Shown in pieces: positions 58,952 through 64,000 of a DNA stretch of 64,000 bases (position 1 is the first letter of the stretch; every line of letters starts with the position of its first letter). Location of the stretch: assembly GCF_003014485.1 (NCBI RefSeq), contig NZ_PYGA01000008.1:62001-126000 (forward strand). The letters run 5' to 3'. The translations under genes and the position numbers were made by a program. Source of the DNA: Murinocardiopsis flavida (GTDB taxonomy: Bacteria; Actinomycetota; Actinomycetes; Streptosporangiales; Streptosporangiaceae). A model generated the notes under the pieces. The model was not told the origin of the DNA, did no database searches, and saw only the letters and a program-made list of their open reading frames with translations.

Positions 58952-60510
58952 CGGCCGTCGCCGCGGTCCTCGCCGCCGCCCCCGGCGCCGTCGTCCGGGC
59001 CGTTCTCCGATGCGCCCTGGTCGCCGGCCGCGCCGCCGTCCTGGGCGTCGGGCCCGTCGGTCGCCGCCGGGCCGTCGGTGAACTGCGAAATGTCGATCTG
59101 CGCGGCCTCGGCGTCGGCCTGGCCGGAGACGAACGACGCGGGGTCGTCGAGGTCGGCGCTGGAGGGCATGAGGTCGGGGTGCTCCCACACGGCGTCGCGG
59201 CCGTCGATGCCGCGGGCCTCGCCCAGGGCGTCCCACAGCGCGCGGGCCTCGCGCAGCCGGCGCGGGCGGAGTTCGAGCCCCACCAGCGTGGCGAAGGTGT
59301 GCTCGGCCGGGCCGCCGGTGGCGCGGCGGCGGCGGGTGGCCTCGGCGAGGGCCGCGGCGCTGGGCAGCCGCTCGCCCACCGCGGCGTCGGCGACGGCGGA
59401 CACCCACCCCTCGATGAGGGCGAGCGTGGTCTCCAGCCGGGCCAGGGACGCCTTCTGCTGCGGGGTCTCCTGCGGCTGGAACAGGCCCTCGCCCTCGGCG
59501 CCCGACAGCGCCTCCTGCATGGCCTCGGGGTTGGCGGGGTCGATGCGCCCGAGCTTCTCCTCCAGGGCGCTCATGTCGAAGGACATGCCGCGGGCGTAGT
59601 CCTCGACCAGCGTGAGCAGGTGCGAGCGGAGCCACGGGACGTGGCCGAACAGCCGGTGGTGGGCCGCCTCGCGGGCGGCGAGGTACAGGCGCACCTCTTC
59701 GACCTCGATGCCGAGCCCCTCGCCGAACTTCGCGACCCCGGAGGGCAGCAGCGCCGCGCGGCCGGTCCCGGCGAGCGGGAGGCCGACGTCGGTCGACCCC
59801 ACGACCTCGGCGCCGAGCTCGCCGATGGCCTGGCCGGCCTGCTGGCCGACGAGCATGCCGCCCATCTGGCGCACCATGCCCAGCAGCGGGCCGGCCACGG
59901 ACTGCATCTCCTCGGGCATGTTCTGGCCCATGGACTCCACGATGCGCGCCGTGAGCGGCTCGCACAGCGTGGACCAGGTGGGCATGGTCTTCTCGACCCA
60001 CTCGGCCCGGCTCCACGCCTCCATGGCGCTGACGCCGGAGGGGAGCGCGGTGGTCTCGTTCAGCCAGAGGTCGGCGAGGCGCAGCGCCTCCTGGACCCGG
60101 GCGTAGTCGGTGGGGATGACGCTGGAGTCGCCCTTCTCGGCGACCGTGTGGCGGGCGATGTTCTTGGCCATGTCCCAGTTGATGGCGCTCTTCGCACCGC
60201 CGGACTCACCGGCGGGCGCCGACTGCGCCGACATCATGTCGGCGAACTGCCGCAGCATCTGGGCCATCTGCTGGGGGTCGCCGAAGGGCATGCCCCCGGG
60301 CATCCCCGGAGGGCCGCCGTCGGAACCGCCGGACCCACCCGAACCGCCGGAGCCACCCGAACCGCCGGAGCCGCCCTGGCCGAAGGTGAAGCCCATACCG
60401 GAACCCCCCTGACCGGAGCCGCCCTGGCCGGGACCGCCCTCACCGGATCGACGCCCCGACTCGTCGTCGGGGTCGTTCGGCATGCTGAAACCAAATGGCA
60501 CGTCACTCAC
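58948..60510 (-). CDS. DUF2342 zinc-dependent metalloprotease-like protein
   Basis: 520 residues from the GTG at 60510. The N-terminus carries a long Gly-Ser repeat (GGSGGSGG) and Met-rich PGMPGGMPFGDPQQMAQML. The core follows: INWDMAKNIARHTVAEKGDS, YLAAREAAHHRLFGHVPWLR, ARLETTLALIEGWVSAVAD and HTFATLVGLELRPRRLREAR. It matches the actinobacterial Rv3195-like family. The protease label rests on the family; HHRLFGH is the only possible metal site visible. Acidic disordered tail. Confidence 0.85.
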   Translation of the reverse strand: MSDVPFGFSMPNDPDDESGRRSGEGGPGQGGSGQGGSGMGFTFGQGGSGGSGGSGGSGGSGGSDGGPPGMPGGMPFGDPQQMAQMLRQFADMMSAQSAPAGESGGAKSAINWDMAKNIARHTVAEKGDSSVIPTDYARVQEALRLADLWLNETTALPSGVSAMEAWSRAEWVEKTMPTWSTLCEPLTARIVESMGQNMPEEMQSVAGPLLGMVRQMGGMLVGQQAGQAIGELGAEVVGSTDVGLPLAGTGRAALLPSGVAKFGEGLGIEVEEVRLYLAAREAAHHRLFGHVPWLRSHLLTLVEDYARGMSFDMSALEEKLGRIDPANPEAMQEALSGAEGEGLFQPQETPQQKASLARLETTLALIEGWVSAVADAAVGERLPSAAALAEATRRRRATGGPAEHTFATLVGLELRPRRLREARALWDALGEARGIDGRDAVWEHPDLMPSSADLDDPASFVSGQADAEAAQIDISQFTDGPAATDGPDAQDGGAAGDQGASENGPDDGAGGGGEDRGDGR

Positions 60511-60571
60511 GATCAGACCCCAGGCAGGTTAGGTTTGTCTCCACTGTCACGTTAGCTGGGAGCCGCCCCGA

Positions 60572-61696
60572 GTGAGTACTCGATCCGACCAGGTTCGCCC
60601 ACAGCACAGCGCCGATTCCAATGGACTGGTGGTCGCGGTCACCGGCGCCGCGACCGGTGTCGGCCGCATACTGGTGGAACGTCTGATGTCCGCTGTTGGT
60701 TCCGGCGACATCGCGCAGGTCGTGGCCATCGACGAGAACCGCGGCGACCTCGACGGACCCGTCTGGCGGGTGGTCGACGTCTGCGATCCCCGGCTCGCCG
60801 ACCGCCTCGACGGCGTCGACGTCGTCGTGCACACGGCCGACGACCGCTCCCTTGAGACCGCCCCGCGCCGCCGCCGCACGCACAACACCCTCTCCGCCCG
60901 CACCGTTCTCACGGCGGCCGCAGCGCAGCGCGTGCCCCGGGCGATCCTGGTCACCAGCACCATGGTCTACGGCGCCGACCCCGCCAATGCCGTGCCGCTG
61001 CCCGAGGACGCCCCGCTGGTGCCCGAGTCGGGCGCCGGCCTCGTGAGCGACTTCACCGAGATCGAGGACCTCGCGGCGCTGGCCCGCCGCGCACACCCGG
61101 GGCTCTCGGTGACCGTCGTCCGCCCGGCCCCGCTGGTCGGGCCGGGGCTCGACACCCTGCTCACCCGGCATTTCGCGGCGCCCCGGCTGCTGACCGTCAA
61201 GGGCAGCGCGCAGGAGTGGCAGTTCTGCCACGTCGAGGACCTCGCCGACGCGCTCCGCTTCGTCGTGGTGCACCGCCTCGACGGCAAGGACGGCGCCGTC
61301 GCCGTCGGCTGCGCGGGCTCCCTCGCCCAGGCCGACGCCGAGGAGATCGCCGGGCTGCGCAGCTTCGAGGTCCCCGCGAACCTCGCGTTCGGCGCCACCC
61401 AGCGCCTGCACCGGCTGGGCATCACCCCGGCGCCGGCGGGCGAGCTGAAGTTCCTGGTGTACCCGTGCGTCGTGGACTGCGCGACGCTGCGCGAAGCGGG
61501 CTGGCGGCCGTCGTTCGACAACGAGGCCGCCCTGGGCGCTCTCCTCGAGTCGCGCACCGGCAGGCACGCGCTGGTGGGGCGCAACGTCGGCCGCAAGGAG
61601 GTCACCGTCACCGCCGCGAGCGCCGCGGGTGCGGCGGTCGCCGCCATCGGCACCGCGGCGACGGTCCGGTACCTGCGCAAGCGCCGCAAGGGCTGA
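60572..61696 (+). CDS. NAD-dependent epimerase/dehydratase family protein
   Basis: 374 residues, extended SDR type. The nucleotide motif is VAVTGAATGVGRILVERLMS, followed by VVHTADDRS and ILVTSTMVYGADPA. The catalytic YxxxK is not clear: where it should lie the sequence reads TEIEDLAALARR, so enzymatic activity is doubtful. A C-terminal hydrophobic segment (TAASAAGAAVAAIGTAATV) and basic tail RKRRKG may anchor it at the membrane. Divergent from the DUF2342 gene, as in relatives. Confidence 0.8.
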   Translation: MSTRSDQVRPQHSADSNGLVVAVTGAATGVGRILVERLMSAVGSGDIAQVVAIDENRGDLDGPVWRVVDVCDPRLADRLDGVDVVVHTADDRSLETAPRRRRTHNTLSARTVLTAAAAQRVPRAILVTSTMVYGADPANAVPLPEDAPLVPESGAGLVSDFTEIEDLAALARRAHPGLSVTVVRPAPLVGPGLDTLLTRHFAAPRLLTVKGSAQEWQFCHVEDLADALRFVVVHRLDGKDGAVAVGCAGSLAQADAEEIAGLRSFEVPANLAFGATQRLHRLGITPAPAGELKFLVYPCVVDCATLREAGWRPSFDNEAALGALLESRTGRHALVGRNVGRKEVTVTAASAAGAAVAAIGTAATVRYLRKRRKG

Positions 61697-61734
61697 CCGG
61701 CCGCCCACCACCGGCCGCCCACCACCGGCCGCAC
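61697..61734. repeat. 14-bp tandem repeat directly after a stop codon
   Basis: CCGGCCGCCCACCA is present twice and a third partial copy follows, beginning with the base after the TGA. Confidence 0.75.
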
Positions 61735-61757
61735 CCGCCCGAGGCGGCGGCGGTTGG

Positions 61758-61763
61758 TACCTT
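61758..61763 (+). promoter_or_regulatory. -10 element, probable leaderless moaE promoter
   Basis: TACCTT, seven bases, then the GTG at 61771. Confidence 0.5.
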
Positions 61764-61770
61764 CGGTGCT

Positions 61771-62208
61771 GTGCAACTCATCACCCTGGCCGAACTCCGC
61801 GACACCCCGTTGTCCCTGGACGAGGTGGTCGCCGCTGTGGGCGACCCCCGCTCCGGCGGCAGCGCGTTCTTCGTCGGCACCGTCCGCGACCACGACCACG
61901 GGCGCACCGTGCGCACCCTGTCCTACTCCGCGCACCCGACCGCCGAGGCCGCGATGCGCAGGGTCATGGAGAAGGCCGCCGCCGACATCGGCACCGCCGA
62001 CCGCGCCGTCTGGCGGGCGGCCGCGGTGCACCGCGTCGGCGACCTCGCCATCGGCGACCCTGCGGTGATCGTCGCTGTCGCCGCGTCGCACCGCGAGGAG
62101 GCGTTCACCGCCTGCCGCCGGATCATCGACGACCTCAAGGCCGAGGTCCCCATCTGGAAGCACCAGACCTTCGCCGACGGCGGGGCCGAGTGGGTCGGCG
62201 CATGCTGA
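61771..62208 (+). CDS. moaE: molybdopterin synthase catalytic subunit
   Basis: 145 residues. With thiocarboxylated MoaD it converts cyclic pyranopterin monophosphate to molybdopterin. Motifs: GGSAFFVGTVRDHDHGRTVR, YSAHPTAEAAMRRVMEKAAA, HRVGDLAIGDPAVIVAVAAS and the active lysine K130 in VPIWKHQTF. No moaD is encoded in the window. moeZ at 34.5 kb could charge the partner. The GTG start is fixed by the leaderless promoter. Confidence 0.95.
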   Translation: MQLITLAELRDTPLSLDEVVAAVGDPRSGGSAFFVGTVRDHDHGRTVRTLSYSAHPTAEAAMRRVMEKAAADIGTADRAVWRAAAVHRVGDLAIGDPAVIVAVAASHREEAFTACRRIIDDLKAEVPIWKHQTFADGGAEWVGAC

Positions 62209-62231
62209 CGCCCGCGCGGCCGTGCGCCGTT

Positions 62232-62237
62232 TAGGCT
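62232..62237 (+). promoter_or_regulatory. -10 element, probable leaderless start of the PDZ-Lon gene
   Basis: TAGGCT, seven bases, then the ATG at 62245. Confidence 0.55.
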
Positions 62238-62244
62238 TTCCATC

Positions 62245-63300
62245 ATGTTCCGTCGCGTAATGACCCTGCTGGTCTCCTCGGCGCTGCTCGTCGGCCTCGC
62301 CGTTGGCGGACTGCTGCTGCCCGTCCCCTACCTCGTCGCGTCGCCCGGTCTTTCCCTCAACACCCTCGGCGAGGACGACGAGGGCGAGCGGATCATCCAG
62401 GTCGACGGCCGCAAGAGCTACGAGCACAAGGGCGGGCTGTCGATGGTCACCGTGCAGTACGTCGGCGGCCCCGGGGCCCGGGTCGACCTGTTCACCGCGC
62501 TCAGCGCCTGGCTCTCCCCGCGCGACGCGGTGCTCCCCGAAGAGGCGATCTTCCCGCCCGGGCAGAGCATGGACGACATCAGCGAGGAGCAGTCGCTCCA
62601 GATGGACGACTCCCAGTCCAAGGCCATCGCAGCGGCGCTCACCCAGCTCGACATCGACTACGGCGTGCAGCCGGTCGTGGCCGACGTCGACCCCGAGCTG
62701 CCCGCGCACGGCAAGCTGAAAGCGGGCGACGTCATCACCGAGGTCGACGGCGCGCAGGTCGACGGCGTGAAGCAGACGGTCGGCAAGGTCTCCGACCGCG
62801 AGCCCGGCGACCCCGTCGAGATGACGGTGGAGCGCAAGGGCGCGCCGAAGGACGTGCGGATCGACACCGCCGAGTCCGACGACGGCACGGCGGTCGTCGG
62901 GGTCATGCTCCGCGACGACATGGACTTCCCGTTCGAGGTCGACGTCAGCGTCGGCAATGTCGGCGGGCCGAGCGCCGGCATGATGTTCGCGCTGGGGATC
63001 ATGGACCACCTCAGCAGCGAGGGGCTCACCGGCGGCCACGCCATCGCCGGGACCGGCACCATCGAGCCCGACGGGAAGGTCGGCGGGGTCAGCGGTGTCG
63101 AGCAGAAGATGGTGAGCGCGCAGCGCGAGGGCGCCGAGTACTTCTTCGTCGCATCGGAAAGCTGCGACCTGACCTTCGACTCGGCGGCCACCGGCGAGAT
63201 CGAGGTCGTCAAGATCGACAAGCTCGACGACGCGGTCGACGCGCTCGCCGACATCCGCGGCGGCGACACCGACGACCTCCCGCGCTGCACCCAGAAGTGA
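62245..63300 (+). CDS. membrane PDZ-Lon-type serine protease
   Basis: 351 residues (Rv3194c-like). An N-terminal membrane helix (TLLVSSALLVGLAVGGLLLP) anchors an exported protein with a PDZ domain (PAHGKLKAGDVITEVDGAQV, about residues 150-200) and a C-terminal Lon-like domain. The Ser-Lys dyad is S243 in GGPSAGMMFALGIMD and K288 in GVSGVEQKMVSA. Such proteases are anchored facing outward. Substrates unknown. Confidence 0.92.
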   Translation: MFRRVMTLLVSSALLVGLAVGGLLLPVPYLVASPGLSLNTLGEDDEGERIIQVDGRKSYEHKGGLSMVTVQYVGGPGARVDLFTALSAWLSPRDAVLPEEAIFPPGQSMDDISEEQSLQMDDSQSKAIAAALTQLDIDYGVQPVVADVDPELPAHGKLKAGDVITEVDGAQVDGVKQTVGKVSDREPGDPVEMTVERKGAPKDVRIDTAESDDGTAVVGVMLRDDMDFPFEVDVSVGNVGGPSAGMMFALGIMDHLSSEGLTGGHAIAGTGTIEPDGKVGGVSGVEQKMVSAQREGAEYFFVASESCDLTFDSAATGEIEVVKIDKLDDAVDALADIRGGDTDDLPRCTQK

Positions 63301-63308
63301 GCGGCGGG

Positions 63309-63326
63309 CGGCCGCTCGAGCGGCCG
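63309..63326. terminator. perfect 18-bp palindrome between convergent genes
   Basis: CGGCCGCTCGAGCGGCCG lies between the two stop codons (63300 and 63327); likely a bidirectional terminator. Confidence 0.6.
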
Positions 63327-63854
63327 TCAGTCGTCGTCGGTGTCGAGGGTCAGCGCCAGTGCCGAGGTCAGCGCGGGGACCATGTCGGCCCCGTTGAGCA
63401 CCTGGTCCTCGCTGTCGTGCGCGCGCATGCGCAGCGCCGAGTGGCGGGCGCCGTCGCGCAGGACGGCGGCGACCATCCGGATCTCCTCGCTGCCCGGCTG
63501 GTCCTTGGCCCACGCGCCGGAATCGGCGCCGCGGGGCGGTTCGAGGGTCTCGTCGGAGCCCTGCACCACCAGCCGCTCCATCACCAGCGCACACCCGGCG
63601 ACGGCGTCGGGCCAGGCCATGCGGCCGAGCGCGTCCTCAAGGGGGAGGTCGTCGGGCAGCGGCTCCTGCTCGATGGGGGTGAGGTCGTCGGGGTCGACGG
63701 GTGCGGAGACCCCGAGCATCGCGGCGACACCGGGCTCGCGCGCGAGCAGGTCGGCGGTCGGCACCAGGGCGTAGACCCGCAGCGGCTGGTCCCAGCCCTG
63801 CTGGGAGGCGTGGCGTTCGAGGTCCAGCACGACCTCGCGAATGTTGAATGGCAC
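63327..63854 (-). CDS. PPA1309 family protein
   Basis: 175 residues from the GTG at 63854; a longer frame to 63956 adds an Arg/Pro stretch without homology. Features: FNIREVVLDLERHASQQGWD, PLRVYALVPTADLLAREPG, LGRMAWPDAVAGCALVMERL and VLRDGARHSALRMRAHDSED. It is a conserved actinobacterial protein of unknown function that adjoins the PDZ protease and UPF0182 genes in relatives. Soluble. Confidence 0.85.
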   Translation of the reverse strand: MPFNIREVVLDLERHASQQGWDQPLRVYALVPTADLLAREPGVAAMLGVSAPVDPDDLTPIEQEPLPDDLPLEDALGRMAWPDAVAGCALVMERLVVQGSDETLEPPRGADSGAWAKDQPGSEEIRMVAAVLRDGARHSALRMRAHDSEDQVLNGADMVPALTSALALTLDTDDD

Positions 63855-63954
63855 GCCCCCAGTGTCCCCTGCCGCAGGGGGTGTCGGGGACGCAGGGCGG
63901 CGCGCCCGGACACGCCCAGTAAGGTCGTAGACGGCGTCGGCGATCCGGCGGACC

Positions 63955-64000
63955 ATGACCGGACGGCGTCGTCACCCGGGCTCGACCCCGCCCGGCCGCG
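63955..64000 (+). CDS. start of a gene cut by the window edge, possibly UPF0182
   Basis: An ATG at 63955 opens a frame reading MTGRRRHPGSTPPGR to the window end. A basic Pro-rich start and the position next to PPA1309 fit the UPF0182 membrane protein found here in relatives. Only 15 codons are visible, so the call rests on synteny. Confidence 0.35.
   Translation, partial: MTGRRRHPGSTPPGR

Overview
The window is high-GC DNA (roughly 72-75 percent G+C by eye) with many GTG starts, dense short operons and a strongly actinobacterial gene set: a WhiB7-type iron-sulfur regulator, DUF3117, AdnA/AdnB, mycoredoxin, UvrD2, a SigE/anti-sigma/HtrA/Mrp cluster, an ANTAR protein and a PspC-type histidine kinase. 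Gene order and sequence style point to the Nocardiopsaceae or a neighbouring Streptosporangiales lineage. That placement is inference; no rRNA or other decisive marker is present. I saw no tRNA, rRNA, CRISPR array, insertion sequence or prophage. The window reads as core chromosome, modified by local duplication and by loss or decay of enzyme function.

Layout. 0-8.8 kb: ferredoxin and the succinylase lysine/DAP branch (dapC, dapD, dapE), a LOG-family protein, a small protein that keeps only the tail of dihydropteroate synthase, a DivIVA-like protein and an SRPBCC protein. 9-11.8 kb: two tandem membrane-anchored sensor-like proteins and a Ser/Thr kinase that lacks an extracellular domain. 11.8-21.4 kb: enoyl-CoA hydratase, DUF3117, leucyl aminopeptidase, then an O-methyltransferase divergent from the envelope-stress operon sigE-rseA-rseB and htrA, convergent with mrp. 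21.5-34.3 kb: CPBP protease, DUF6758, PHP phosphoesterase, a metallo-beta-lactamase-fold pseudoenzyme, hydrolases, a DEAD-box helicase without a normal start codon, a ferritin-like protein, an MscS-like membrane protein and a TetR regulator. 34.5-38.4 kb: moeZ, a small membrane protein, an alkyltransferase-like protein and an SDR, separated by tandem repeats that start at the gene ends. 38.5-45 kb: adnA-adnB. 45-50.5 kb: a PLP-fold pseudoenzyme, a secreted hydrolase and a two-component system. 50.9-64 kb: nudC, ANTAR protein, mycoredoxin, uvrD2, tesB, whiB7 with an attenuator leader, a YgjP-like metallopeptidase, Nudix and DUF2342 proteins, an epimerase, moaE, a PDZ-Lon protease and PPA1309.

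How the parts work together. Several modules concern stress and repair: SigE-RseA-HtrA for the envelope, AdnAB, UvrD2 and an ATL protein for DNA, mycoredoxin for redox, and WhiB7 for antibiotic stress. The most interesting signals are regulatory or evolutionary. They are a complete-looking whiB7 attenuator (75-codon leader ORF plus mutually exclusive hairpins), a kinase whose sensor domain seems to have been split off into two neighbouring genes behind a Cys-rich mini-ORF, two pseudoenzymes that have lost their catalytic residues, a proteobacterial-type DapD, two genes without a canonical initiator codon, and repeated tandem duplication of gene 3' ends that include the stop codon. About ten genes also carry a -10 hexamer 6-9 nt before the start codon, suggesting frequent leaderless transcription.
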